A DNA stretch of 33,853 nt from Gammaproteobacteria bacterium (GCA_026709365.1 JAPOTD010000083.1:1-33853), one strand, 5' to 3'. Shown: positions 9,020 to 17,469, counted from the first letter of the stretch. A program made the numbers and translations. The notes: generated by a model not told the origin, from the letters alone.

Positions 9020-9988
9020 CTACCTGCCCGCCAAGCGGTCCACGACGGGCGCGAACGCCTCCATGACATCGGCGCCGATGGTGACGTAGGAGATGCCGAA
9101 CTGCTCCCGGCGCCGTTCGAGTTCGTCGCAGATGGTGTCCACGCCGCCAAACAGCGCATGGGGGTGGCGGGCCATTTCCGCCTCGGGCAAGCCGAACATC
9201 TGCGCGAACCCGGCCAGCACCGGCGACGGGTCGTCCATCACCACGGTGAAGTAGGCGCCGATCTCGATTTCAAGTTCATCGAAGCGCTCGCCGGCGCCTT
9301 CCTTGATCCAGCCGAGCTTGCGGCGGGTCTCCTCCTCGGTGGAGGTCCGCACTCCGTCAGGGCCGATGACGCCTGCCCGGTTGTTGAAGTTGAGGCTGAC
9401 GATGTCAGCCTCCCGGCCTGCCAGGCGCAGCACCCGGGGGCTGCCGCCCCCAACCATGATCGGCGGCTTGGAGACCGGCTTGGGCAAGCCGTCAAAGTCG
9501 CGCCAGGCCAAGGTGCCGTTGGCGACGTTGGCGTGGCCTTCGCCCCGGAACGCCTTGACGCCCTCGATGACGTCGGCCAATCGGTCGATGCGCGTCTTGG
9601 CGGGGTCGAAGGCCAGGCCCACCGCCGCGTACTCCTCCTGCAGCCAGCCGGCGCCCAGCCCGAACTCCAAGCGGCCCGAGGACAGCATGTCGATGGTCAT
9701 GGCGGATTTCACCAGCACCACCGGGTTGTGGTAGTCGATGCAAAACACCCGGCAGCCGATGTGGATGCGCTCGGTCACCGCCGCCGCATAGGCCATCGCG
9801 GGAATGGCGGCAAGGTTCTGCACCGGATGGTTGGTCTTCTCCAAGGCCGGACCCGGGCCGAGCAGGTGGTCCGCGAGATGGAACGCGGAGTAGCCCAAGC
9901 GCTCCGCACTGCGCGCCTGCTTGGCCCAGTCGGCACCGGTCTCAGCGTTGAAGGACTGAACGCCGAAGCGGAACGGCTTAACGGGCAT
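9020..9988 (-). CDS. Luciferase-like monooxygenase, F420-dependent type
   Basis: 322-aa LLM-family protein, a TIM-barrel flavin/F420 oxidoreductase. Typical landmarks are the start (FRFGVQSF), RSAERLGYSAFHLADHL, the VTERIHIGCRV strand, the LSSGRLEFGLGAGW motif and KPPIMVGGGSPRVLRLAGREADIV. These fit the F420-dependent subgroup better than FMN luciferases, but the cofactor is inferred. If it is F420-dependent, the organism must make or acquire F420, which is less common in proteobacteria. It sits 15 bp after the ThuA-like gene, so it is probably co-transcribed with it. Confidence 0.87.
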   Translation of the reverse strand: MPVKPFRFGVQSFNAETGADWAKQARSAERLGYSAFHLADHLLGPGPALEKTNHPVQNLAAIPAMAYAAAVTERIHIGCRVFCIDYHNPVVLVKSAMTIDMLSSGRLEFGLGAGWLQEEYAAVGLAFDPAKTRIDRLADVIEGVKAFRGEGHANVANGTLAWRDFDGLPKPVSKPPIMVGGGSPRVLRLAGREADIVSLNFNNRAGVIGPDGVRTSTEEETRRKLGWIKEGAGERFDELEIEIGAYFTVVMDDPSPVLAGFAQMFGLPEAEMARHPHALFGGVDTICDELERRREQFGISYVTIGADVMEAFAPVVDRLAGR

Positions 9989-10003
9989 GGGCCGAGCCCC
10001 AGC

Positions 10004-10780
10004 TCAAGCCGCCACCCGGTCCGCGCAGTAGCGGATGCCGCGGCGGAGCAGTTCGTGGAACTGGTCCCGCTTCCAGCTGCCGCGCTCGACTTCCGGGTAG
10101 TAGTCCATCAGCGGCTGCATGTCGTAGTGGCCGCGGCTGTGGCCCAAGTTGAGGAAGAGCACCTCGCCCTCGCCCACCCGGTTGATGTAGTACACCGGGC
10201 GCGGCTCGTCCTTGGGCCACTGGTCGCTGACCCAGCCCTGGCATTCGCCGTGGAAGCGGGTTTCCAGCAGCACATGCAGGTCGCCGTGGATGTTGCACAG
10301 GTAGAGCTCATCGTCCGTCTCGAACTCGCTGATGCCCTTGACCAGCTCATGCGCAGGGTCCGCGAGGGTCACCTTGAACGGCTGGATGGGGGGATGGGCC
10401 TTGAACTGCGTGCCCAGGGTTTCCATCAGAACCGGCGCAATCTCCGGGGTATCGACGCGGCCATCCTCCAGGAACCGCGTAATGGCGTTGGTGCCGTGCA
10501 GCGCGAACCAGCTTTTGCCCGAGGCAACGTAGTCGCGCAACGCCACCTGCTCATCGTCGGTCGGCACGAGGTCGCAGGTGTAGGTCACCAGGAAGTCCGA
10601 TTCGCCTATCGCCTCCAAGTCGTGGAAGTCGGCAGCGACCTGCACCCGAATGCGCTCGTCCTCCGCCAACAGCTTGAGCAGCTCAAGCCGTGCGTGGTCG
10701 ATGTCATGGTACTTGCCGGCGGCCACCATGTAGGCCTTGACAGCTTTTTTGGGGTTCATGGCCGTTTGCTCGCTCATCAT
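10004..10780 (-). CDS. ThuA-like domain protein
   Basis: 258 aa with the ThuA fold (class-I glutamine-amidotransferase-like, lacking glutaminase function). Supporting segments are VAAGKYHDIDHARLELLKLL at the N-terminus, SDFLVTYTCDLVPTDDEQ, the SGKSWFALHGTNA segment where the nucleophile elbow would be (no Cys), the FKVTLADPAHELVKGISEF and DDELYLCN motif, and GEGEVLFLNLGHSRG near the C-terminus. ThuA proteins are linked to sugar or trehalose use, but many are of unknown substrate. The ATG shares one base with the stop of the upstream SDR (TGATG), indicating translational coupling. A start at Met2 or Met8 is also possible. Confidence 0.88.
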   Translation of the reverse strand: MMSEQTAMNPKKAVKAYMVAAGKYHDIDHARLELLKLLAEDERIRVQVAADFHDLEAIGESDFLVTYTCDLVPTDDEQVALRDYVASGKSWFALHGTNAITRFLEDGRVDTPEIAPVLMETLGTQFKAHPPIQPFKVTLADPAHELVKGISEFETDDELYLCNIHGDLHVLLETRFHGECQGWVSDQWPKDEPRPVYYINRVGEGEVLFLNLGHSRGHYDMQPLMDYYPEVERGSWKRDQFHELLRRGIRYCADRVAA

Positions 10781-11538
10781 CAGAACTGGATGCGCTTGGT
10801 GAAGCCGCCGTCGATGACGATGTTGGCGCCGTTGGTGTAGGCGCCGAGCGGGCTAGCCAGCAGCGCGGCTTGGGCCGCCACCTCCTCGGCGCGGCCCATG
10901 CGTCCCACCGGAATGCCGGCGACCGTGGACTCATAGAACGGCGTCATGTGCTGCTTGATATTGTCCCAAGCGCCGCCCTCGATCATGATCGGACCCGGCG
11001 AGATGGCGTTGACGCGGATGCCCTTGGCGCCCGCCTCCTGGGCTAGGGCGCCCGAGTAGTTCAGCAGCGCCGCCTTGATGGCGTTGTAGGAGTGCGGTCC
11101 GATGAAGGCCTCCAGGGCGGCCGTGGTCGAGATGACCAGGATGCTGCCGTTGTCGGAGTTCTCCAAGTGGGGCATGGCCGCTTCCACCATGCGCACCGTG
11201 CCGAGCATGTCGTGCTCAAAGTTCGCGCGCCAGTCGGCCTCCGTCCTGCCGTTGCCGCCGGAGACGTTGGAGACGATGTTGTCGATGCCGCCGAGCGCCT
11301 CGGCGGAGGCCTCGACCCAGGCTTTCAGCGCATCGCCGTCGCCCACGTCCACCGCTTGGCCAAAGGCCGTCACGCCCTTGGCGGACAGCGCCGCCACGGC
11401 TTCGTTCACCTGGCCTTCGTTGCGGGCGCAGATGGCCACGTTGCAGCCCTCGTCGGAGAGCGCTTCGGCAATGGCCCGGCCGATGCCGCGGCTGCCGCCG
11501 GTGATCAGCGCCTTGCCGCCTTTCAGTTGCAAATCCAT
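10780..11538 (-). CDS. Short-chain dehydrogenase/reductase (SDR)
   Basis: 252 aa. The start at 11538 is supported by a strong AGGAGG seven bases upstream. It has TGGSRGIG (13-20), an Arg at the end of beta-2 (ICARN) that favours NADPH, Ser138, Tyr151 and Lys155 (SYNAIKAAL), and the INAISPGPI segment. The usual NNAG is replaced by SNVSGG, a variant seen in some SDRs. The C-terminus TNGANIVIDGG is typical. It is coupled to the ThuA gene downstream and preceded by a 108-bp gap, so the strong site may open the second half of the cluster. Confidence 0.9.
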   Translation of the reverse strand: MDLQLKGGKALITGGSRGIGRAIAEALSDEGCNVAICARNEGQVNEAVAALSAKGVTAFGQAVDVGDGDALKAWVEASAEALGGIDNIVSNVSGGNGRTEADWRANFEHDMLGTVRMVEAAMPHLENSDNGSILVISTTAALEAFIGPHSYNAIKAALLNYSGALAQEAGAKGIRVNAISPGPIMIEGGAWDNIKQHMTPFYESTVAGIPVGRMGRAEEVAAQAALLASPLGAYTNGANIVIDGGFTKRIQF

Positions 11539-11646
11539 GTCGTGTCCTCCTGGGTGGTTCCAATCAGTGCGTTGAGGTTGTGAAAACTTGCTCGGGAATT
11601 CCGGCTTGACGATGCTCGGCAAGGCAAGCGGCGTCGGCGACCGCCT

Positions 11647-11991
11647 TCAATTGAGCAGACCGAACCGAGGCTTCGGCCGCTCCTTAGCGCCGCTTACGTC
11701 CACATGCACCTTGCCGGCCTCGAGCAGAACCGGAAAAGTGGCCACCGGCCGGGTGGCGGGCGGGCCCAGGCAGGCGCCGCTGCGCACGTCGAATAGGCCG
11801 CCGTGCAATGGGCAGCGCAGCTGGTGGCCGTTCAGGGTGCCAACGTGCAGCGCCTGGCGGGCGTGGCTGCATTGGTCCTGGAGGGCATGGAAGCGGCCTT
11901 CCACTTGGCAGACCAGCACCTTGACGCCGTCCACCTCCGAAGCGGCCATCTCCCCCTCGCCGACCGCGGCGATGCTGCAAACGGGCGTCAC
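11647..11991 (-). CDS. Rieske-type [2Fe-2S] ferredoxin
   Basis: 114-aa soluble Rieske ferredoxin. The cluster ligands are Cys41-X-His43 and Cys60-X2-His63 (CSHARQALHVGTLNGHQ, CPLHGG), and the flanking strand pattern is that of electron-transfer ferredoxins for ring-hydroxylating oxygenases. The only good start is the GTG at 11991, which lies 24 bp after and in the same frame as the oxygenase stop. It probably passes electrons to the oxygenase encoded just upstream. No reductase gene is present in the window. Confidence 0.9.
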   Translation of the reverse strand: MTPVCSIAAVGEGEMAASEVDGVKVLVCQVEGRFHALQDQCSHARQALHVGTLNGHQLRCPLHGGLFDVRSGACLGPPATRPVATFPVLLEAGKVHVDVSGAKERPKPRFGLLN

Positions 11992-12015
11992 TTCAGCGTC
12001 GCCCGCACCCGCACC

Positions 12016-13332
12016 CTACATCCACTTAATGGGCTCGCGGTGCAGGTAGTCGTCAAGGGTCTTGTGGAAGTGGCGGATGCGCAGCTCCTGGGTGGAGATC
12101 CAAAGGCCCCGGTAGCCTCTTGAATTCATTCCCGCCTGCACCATGGCCAAGTTGGAGGCGTCCTGGTCGAGCACTTCGCCGATGGACTGCTCGCCGTGCT
12201 TGAACTGCTGGTGGGCCGGGCGCGGCGGCGGCTCCTGGCCAGCCGGAAACAGGCTGTAGTTCTGCAGGTCGTAGTACATCTTGTTGGGATCGGTCTCGTG
12301 CGGCCGCTGGCGGAAGATCATCACGCTGTTGCAGTGGATGTTCATGGTGATGTTGGGGAAGATCAGGTAATGGTAGTCGTCCGAAAGCTGGTCGTCGTTC
12401 AGGTCGTCGAAGTCGTAGCCCATGCCGCCGGCGATCTTGCGCCAGTTCCGCTGCACCGCCCGGCGCACGCCTAAGCCGTCGCCTTGGTAGCTGTCCGGGT
12501 CGAGCAGGTTCAGGCGCATGTAGTCCTTGAGCTCCTCGGTGATGACGGTGCCGTCCTTGATGTGGGTGCTGACGCAGCCGAAGGGGATGAGGTAGCGGTT
12601 GTGCCGCTCGTAGCAGTCGATCTGCACGTCCATGTCCTCCAGCATGGTCGTCAGCTGCGGGTGGGTGCCGAAGACGTGGTAGGTCTCGTTGAAGGCGTCC
12701 ACCGAGGTCTTCCAGTTGCAGTCCCACTCGACGGTCACGTCGTTGACCAAGGTCATGCGGTCAAAGTGGTAGGGGTCGAGATGCTGCGGGATCATGCCCA
12801 GGAAGTCGCGCAGCGGCTCCGCATTGGGGTTCATGCTGAACCAGACCCAGCCGCCCCAGCTGTCGCAGGGCAGGCGCACGATGGAGAGCTTGTCGCAGGG
12901 CGCGCCCTGGGGAAAGGTCTCCGCATCCGGCACGTGGATCAGCTCGCCGCGCAGGTTGTACTCCCACAGGTGGTAGGAGCAGCGGAAGGTTTCGGTGTTG
13001 CCCGCAGCGCCGTAGGCGACTTGGTTGCCCCGGTGCGAGCAGACGTTGTAGAAGGCGTTGTACTGGTGGTTCTCGTCCTTGGTGATGACGATGTTCTCTT
13101 TGCCGATCCTGGTGGTGACGTAATCGCCCGGGTTGCGCAGGTCACCCTCCCAAGCGCCCATCAGCCAGACCTTGGTCCACAGCCGATCCCATTCCTGGCG
13201 CATGAACTCCGGCGAGGTGTAGCGCTCCTTGGGAATGAAGTCGTAGCCGAGGTCCGGCTCCGGCTCCTTCCGCGCCGGCGTCTTGGAGGTCTGCGGATCC
13301 GCAAAGCGCTCGATTTTTCGATAGACGGTCAT
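12016..13332 (-). CDS. Rieske non-heme iron oxygenase, alpha subunit
   Basis: 438 aa, the usual length for a ring-hydroxylating/Rieske oxygenase large subunit. The Rieske domain has Cys98-X-His100 and Cys118-X2-His121 (NVCSHRGN, RCSYHLWEY). The catalytic domain has the mononuclear iron site NETYHVFGTH (His219, His224; Asn215 nearby), with the third ligand probably the Asp in EVLDQDASN near the C-terminus. No beta subunit is encoded nearby, so it is likely an alpha-only enzyme of the group acting on aromatic or quaternary-amine-type substrates. The start at 13332 has a G-rich sequence upstream. It is probably the first gene of the minus-strand cluster. Confidence 0.92.
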   Translation of the reverse strand: MTVYRKIERFADPQTSKTPARKEPEPDLGYDFIPKERYTSPEFMRQEWDRLWTKVWLMGAWEGDLRNPGDYVTTRIGKENIVITKDENHQYNAFYNVCSHRGNQVAYGAAGNTETFRCSYHLWEYNLRGELIHVPDAETFPQGAPCDKLSIVRLPCDSWGGWVWFSMNPNAEPLRDFLGMIPQHLDPYHFDRMTLVNDVTVEWDCNWKTSVDAFNETYHVFGTHPQLTTMLEDMDVQIDCYERHNRYLIPFGCVSTHIKDGTVITEELKDYMRLNLLDPDSYQGDGLGVRRAVQRNWRKIAGGMGYDFDDLNDDQLSDDYHYLIFPNITMNIHCNSVMIFRQRPHETDPNKMYYDLQNYSLFPAGQEPPPRPAHQQFKHGEQSIGEVLDQDASNLAMVQAGMNSRGYRGLWISTQELRIRHFHKTLDDYLHREPIKWM

Positions 13333-13468
13333 GCCTTGGCCCCCAAAACCCAGTTCCCGAAGTCGAATTGTCGAGCATAGGAGGGGCCAAGGGGGCAGTC
13401 AAGGTCTTCCGCTGTGCTGCTGTGCGGCAGTGGCTCAGATTGAAACTGAAACAGCCTAGACGCCTAGT

Positions 13469-13484
13469 GGCGGGCTTGCCCGCC
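13469..13484. terminator. Short perfect hairpin downstream of the Calx-beta gene
   Basis: GGCGGG, loop CTTG, CCCGCC. It lies 42-57 bases after the stop of the minus-strand Calx-beta gene, a plausible position for its terminator, but no U-run follows on that strand. It could equally be part of an intergenic repeat. Confidence 0.35.
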
Positions 13485-13525
13485 GCGCACCCGCCCAACC
13501 CAGATGAAGGTGGGCACGATGAGCA

Positions 13526-14029
13526 CTACCGCTTCGTTGGGCCAGTGTGGGTGTTCCTGATCCAACCCTGAACCGTCGCCTTGGCGGGAAGGCCGGAGAC
13601 AATCCAGCGGTCTGTCCATATGTACTGAAACCAGACCATGCCGTAGCCGTGAGTCTCCGGGTCTGACAGGACAAGGTTGAAGTTCTCGGTCCCGTCGCTA
13701 ATGCTGTCGATGTGGGTTCTGATCCGGACTTTCGCAACGCGGGACCCCGCCTCAAACACGACATACCCCTCAGCGGCCTCGTAGTCGGCGCCCGCACGGG
13801 CATTCAAGTCCTGCGTGTGGTAGGCATAGCGAACCTTGAAGTCGAGCAGGCGGGACAGCGACAAGGTGAACACCACGTCCTCGCCCTCACGCGCAGAGGC
13901 TTCCTTCACATCCAATGACGCCGACACGTCAGGAATGACCACTTGGGCCGCGGCCGGGTGGGCCAGCGCCAACAACAGCAGGGCCGCAAACCGGGCCTGT
14001 GATCCGACTTTGGGCAAATACAGTTTCAT
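13526..14029 (-). CDS. Secreted single Calx-beta domain protein
   Basis: 167 aa with a Sec signal peptide (ARFAALLLLALAHPAAAQ, cleavage probably after residue 28). Most of the rest is one Calx-beta unit: ASAREGEDVVFTLSLSR, the YHTQDLNARAGADYEAAEG strand pair, VRIRTHIDSISDGTENF and FNLVLSDPE. Calx-beta domains bind calcium and usually occur in arrays in large adhesins; a free single domain is unusual. AGGAGA lies seven bases before the ATG. The gene is isolated, with unrelated neighbours, and is flanked by short repeats (13430-13443 and 14122-14187). It could be a soluble accessory to the large adhesins of this window or a detached fragment. Confidence 0.82.
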   Translation of the reverse strand: MKLYLPKVGSQARFAALLLLALAHPAAAQVVIPDVSASLDVKEASAREGEDVVFTLSLSRLLDFKVRYAYHTQDLNARAGADYEAAEGYVVFEAGSRVAKVRIRTHIDSISDGTENFNLVLSDPETHGYGMVWFQYIWTDRWIVSGLPAKATVQGWIRNTHTGPTKR

Positions 14030-14121
14030 GTCAACGTCTCCTATCCAATCAATGGCTTTGTTGCACCGCTACCATTCCGGCAGCGCACACCGAATATGAC
14101 AGGAAGATTGACGAAGCGCAA

Positions 14122-14185
14122 GTGGAATTTCAAACTTGTGGAATTTCAAACTGAGCCACTACCTGCGTGAGTGGTGGCTCAGTTT
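14122..14185. repeat. Tandem 15-bp repeat and hairpin in a 314-bp gene-free gap
   Basis: The gap 14030-14343 holds no gene. GTGGAATTTCAAACT occurs at 14122 and again at 14138. The second copy runs into a perfect 12-bp inverted repeat, AAACTGAGCCAC (14148-14159) with GTGGCTCAGTTT (14174-14185). A nearly identical GTGGCTCAGATTGA occurs on the other side of the Calx-beta gene at 13430-13443. A second hairpin (CGAGGGCG, GGA, CGCCCTCG) lies at 14212-14230. I see no promoter I would trust. Confidence 0.75.
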
Positions 14186-14343
14186 GACTCACGTCATCGT
14201 CCTGATTCGGTCGAGGGCGGGACGCCCTCGCTCCGAGGATTCCGTCTGAAGCGGGCGTGTCGCCCCAGATCAGGGCGCTCGTCGCCCAGGTCAGGTTCCG
14301 ATGCGTTTCTGAGCCCTCACAGCGCTTGCGGCCTGCCTGTGCG

Positions 14344-15636
14344 TCAAGCCGCACACGCTGTCTGAATGCGGTGGCGGTTCTGCAGCTGCCGCTCCACGAC
14401 CTCCTCCGAAACGCCAAACTCCTCAGCGACGAAGGCCGTGTCCTTGCCGTCCTCGCGCATGGAGAGAATTTCCTCAACAGGAGCGAGGAACTCAGCGGCA
14501 AAGGCCCTCCCCAGCGCTTGACGTGAGGCGTCGTGGAGATCGTTCACAACTGATCGAACAACCGGAGGATTGCCAATGGCATCACCGACAGCTCGACCAA
14601 ACGCAAACAAAGCGCTCTCCGGCCGGTGCCTTGCTTGGTGGCCACCACCCAGATGGACCCGCACATCGCCTTGGTCAAACTGCAAAACGGCCCGGACGCC
14701 CGAAACAGGTGCCGCTGGACTGAAATTGGGCGCATCCAGGCGACGCGCCAAAGCGCTTACTGAACGAAAACGTTCACCCGGCCCGGCGTTGAGCGCATCG
14801 CGCACTCGACGAGCGCAACGATAGCCCCGAGCCCACGGCGGCTCAGCCCCAGCAAGCTCCTTGGGCACACTCGAATTTTGCCGAAGGTCCTCGGCCAAGG
14901 GCAGCCGAGACTTGTAGCGAGGGCGAGTTTCACAACCTGCCATCCAGTTCAGCAGATCGTTGAGCCGACTGGCCCTTGCACCAGCCAAGGGCAAGCCCGA
15001 GAGAAACTCCAGCAAGGCGTCCCCTTTCAACAAGGCACCAGCCCGCTCAATGAAGTCCGCCGCTTCGTCCGACAGCGCATAGGGATCAAGGTTCATCGCC
15101 CCCGCAGCCTCGCAAAACGCCCGCTCATTGGCGTCCCCAATTGAGGCTCGGACCCGCTCCCAACGCAACGCAAGGGCCGATTGCGGCACCCCGGATGCTC
15201 GCAAACGCTCCATGGCCTGACTGATCAAACCGACAATCGCCGACTCGGCCTGGTCCTTGGACAGCAACTGACTGGCGCCGCGATAGAAAAACACCGGGGG
15301 GTTGGCGTACTCCCGAGCCTTGCTCACCACCGTGAACCGCTCGCCATCATGGCTGATGCGCAAGTCGGGAAGGGCATAGCCACAACGATGATTGAACAGC
15401 CGGAACTCGTCGTCGCGACGACCAAACAGACGCCACCACTCAAAAGCCAAGGCTTCCGCAATGGGATAGGCGGAAACGGTTGCTTCTCCTGACGGCTGGC
15501 GCACACCGGACGCTTGCCCGACAAGGTGCTCACAGACGTTCACTTCATCCACGAACACCTGAAGGTCGGCAACGGTTGCCCGTTCCTCCGCCGACGCGTT
15601 GGGGGCGTCGTCTTGCCATTCGAGGGAAAATCTCAT
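14344..15636 (-). CDS. ImmA/IrrE-like protein with degenerate active site
   Basis: 430 aa from the ATG at 15636, which has GAGGAA upstream. The C-terminal 90 residues follow the ImmA/IrrE metallopeptidase pattern: a segment where HELGH should be (about 344-354, FAFGRAVGDAI), then RAFAAEFLAPVEEI and a helix-turn-helix-like FVAEEFGVSEEVVERQL. The zinc motif itself is lost (RAVGD instead of HELGH), so peptidase activity is unlikely. The N-terminal region (about 55-110) has AYPIAEALAFEWWRLF and ALPDLRISHDGERF, a segment I associate with some longer ImmA-type proteins. The first four bases overlap the stop of the small gene upstream (ATGA). It is possibly the regulatory or inactive member of a two-gene module. 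Confidence 0.6.
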   Translation of the reverse strand: MRFSLEWQDDAPNASAEERATVADLQVFVDEVNVCEHLVGQASGVRQPSGEATVSAYPIAEALAFEWWRLFGRRDDEFRLFNHRCGYALPDLRISHDGERFTVVSKAREYANPPVFFYRGASQLLSKDQAESAIVGLISQAMERLRASGVPQSALALRWERVRASIGDANERAFCEAAGAMNLDPYALSDEAADFIERAGALLKGDALLEFLSGLPLAGARASRLNDLLNWMAGCETRPRYKSRLPLAEDLRQNSSVPKELAGAEPPWARGYRCARRVRDALNAGPGERFRSVSALARRLDAPNFSPAAPVSGVRAVLQFDQGDVRVHLGGGHQARHRPESALFAFGRAVGDAIGNPPVVRSVVNDLHDASRQALGRAFAAEFLAPVEEILSMREDGKDTAFVAEEFGVSEEVVERQLQNRHRIQTACAA

Positions 15637-16034
15637 GGCATTTCCTCGGCCTTCACAGGCCACCCCTTGTACTCACCTTTTTCGGGGTTCACACAAAGGC
15701 CACGCCAATGCCCACCGTCACCGTCGGTATGCCAGACTTGCTTAGGGAAACAGCCGTCTCCGTCCACAAATCGGCAGTTCCCTTTGCGGATCGCCTCCCT
15801 GACCCAGAGAGTAGCCTTGTTTTGGTCCTCTTCCGTGACCAAATGACACACCGTCGTGTGCTGCTTCTTGGGACGCTGAATCCGGCCGTCCTTACGCACG
15901 CGCACACCGGGCAAGCCGCCCCACCAACGCTTAGCCTTGTGCTCCTGACTGCCGACATAGGTCGCCGAATTTGCCGCGAGGTCCAAATCAGACTGGTCCC
16001 GACTCAGGTTTGGAATGGGTTTGGGCCGCTTCAC
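15633..16034 (-). CDS. Small basic protein of unknown function, coupled to the ImmA-like gene
   Basis: 133 aa from a GTG at 16034; no good ribosome site is visible, so the start is uncertain. It is not recognised as a named family. It is rich in Lys/Arg, Trp and Gly (HKAKRWWGGLPGVRVRKDG), with two Cys-containing segments (HTTVCHLVTEEDQNKATLWV, GNCRFVDGDGCFPKQVWH) and a C-terminal GLCVNPEKGEYKGWP. It has no signal peptide or membrane segment. Its stop overlaps the start of the ImmA-like gene by 4 bp. The order small gene then ImmA-like gene recalls toxin/antitoxin-like or phage-regulator pairs, but the function is not established. Confidence 0.6.
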   Translation of the reverse strand: MKRPKPIPNLSRDQSDLDLAANSATYVGSQEHKAKRWWGGLPGVRVRKDGRIQRPKKQHTTVCHLVTEEDQNKATLWVREAIRKGNCRFVDGDGCFPKQVWHTDGDGGHWRGLCVNPEKGEYKGWPVKAEEMP

Positions 16035-16254
16035 CGCAGAACCGACTTAGAGCTGCACAACGGATTCAATTGTAGTCCCTTTACCACCGCACGGCAAAAG
16101 CTAGCCCGAGCGGCATTTGAACGGGCGCATCAGCATCATCGCCGCGATCAACTCCGCGGGGATGGGCGGCAACCAATCCGGCAACCCATCAGCGGGGCTG
16201 GGTGACGCATGAGCGGGCTCAGGTGTGCCTTCGGCACCCCAAGGCAGCCTCGGT

Positions 16255-17469
16255 TCAGGACGGGGCCTTCGCCGCTTGGACATCGGCGCCGAATGCCAGA
16301 CCTTCGGCGACCAGCCGCTCGATGTCCGCATCGCTCCAGCCGAGGCGCCGCAGGATCTCGGCGGTGTGCTCGCCGTGGGCGGGGCTGGCGCCGCCCGGCT
16401 CGGCCCGTTCGCCGCCAAACCGGGCCGGCGGCTTGATGCGAACCAAGTTGCCCATGCGCGGGTGCTCGAACCGGTCAATGCTGGCGTTGGCCTCATATTG
16501 GGGGTGCGCCAGCACTTCCTCGTAGCTTAGGCACTTGGCCGCCGGAACGTCGTTCTCCTTGAGCTTGCGAAGCAGGTCATCGGTGCCGTGCTTGAGCAGT
16601 TCGCGGCTCAAGACCTCCCTGAACTCGTCAAGGTTGGCGAGCAGCTTCTCCTGGCTGTTGAACCGTTCGTCCGCCATCAGATGCAGTTGGTCAATGGCCT
16701 TCAGCAAGCCAAGCTGCTGCGCCGGATTCGCGGCTGACACCGTGATCGCGCCATCCTTGGTGAGCGTGAGATCGTAGAGCATCTCGCTCAACGGCAGGGT
16801 GTGCTGCGCATCCTCGTCAAGCAGGGTCTTATGCATGAAGCCGTCGGGAAACAGGAAGAAGAGGCCCGCATCCATCATCGAAAGATCGATGTGCTGGCCC
16901 TTGCCGGTCTTCTCCCTCACGAGCAGCGCGGCGGTCACGGCCTGAAAGGCGGTGTAGGCGGTGATCTTGTCGCAGGTGAGGTTGCGCACGAACTCCGGGC
17001 CCGCCTTGCCGGCGCCCTGCACCGCCGCGAAGCCCGACTGGGCCTGGACAATGGGGTCGTAGGCCGGCAGGCCGCGATCCGGCCCCTGGGTGCCGAACCC
17101 GGAGATCGCGCAGTAGATGAGCCGCGGATTCTGGGCGCGCAGATGCTCGCTGCCGAAGCCGAGCTTGTCCATGACGCCCGGCCGGTAGTTGCACAGCAGC
17201 ACGTCGGCCTCGGCCGCCAGACGCTCAACGATCGTGCGAGCTTCGGCCGACTTCAGGTCGAGGCCCAAGGATTGCTTGCCGCGATTGCAGTTCGCAAAGA
17301 GCGCCGACATGCCGCCCTTGCTGCTGCCGAGATGGCGCATGGGGTCGCCGACTTCCACGGGTTCCACCTTGACGACCGAGGCGCCTTGCTCGCCCATCAT
17401 CATGGCGGCGAGCGAGGCGGTGATCATGGTGGAGAACTCCAGGACTTTCACTCCGTCAAGCGGTTGCAT
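16255..17469 (-). CDS. CaiB/BaiF family CoA transferase (family III)
   Basis: 404 aa. It starts at an ATG with a perfect AAGGAGG six bases upstream. The family landmarks are LDGVKVLEFSTMITA at the N-terminus, GEQGASVVKVEP, NRGKQSLGLDLKS, LLCNYRPGVMDKLG, ISGFGTQGP, the catalytic aspartate region NLTCDKITAYTAF (Asp167, which forms the acyl anhydride and CoA thioester intermediates), and TGKGQHIDLSMMDA. These enzymes move CoA between carboxylic acids. The gene is flanked by gaps of 220 and 108 bp, so it is likely a single transcript; its substrate is unknown. Confidence 0.92.
   Translation of the reverse strand: MQPLDGVKVLEFSTMITASLAAMMMGEQGASVVKVEPVEVGDPMRHLGSSKGGMSALFANCNRGKQSLGLDLKSAEARTIVERLAAEADVLLCNYRPGVMDKLGFGSEHLRAQNPRLIYCAISGFGTQGPDRGLPAYDPIVQAQSGFAAVQGAGKAGPEFVRNLTCDKITAYTAFQAVTAALLVREKTGKGQHIDLSMMDAGLFFLFPDGFMHKTLLDEDAQHTLPLSEMLYDLTLTKDGAITVSAANPAQQLGLLKAIDQLHLMADERFNSQEKLLANLDEFREVLSRELLKHGTDDLLRKLKENDVPAAKCLSYEEVLAHPQYEANASIDRFEHPRMGNLVRIKPPARFGGERAEPGGASPAHGEHTAEILRRLGWSDADIERLVAEGLAFGADVQAAKAPS

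Noticed and set aside
8807-10840. A 677-codon open frame on the plus strand
   Set aside because: It is antisense to three well-supported minus-strand genes (aminotransferase, LLM, ThuA), and its translation has no domain; long antisense frames are expected at this GC content.
16101-16254. A short minus-strand frame after the CoA transferase (PDWLPPIPAEL...)
   Set aside because: It overlaps the transferase for most of its length, has no start of its own in the gap and no recognisable family; possibly a fragment, but not supportable.
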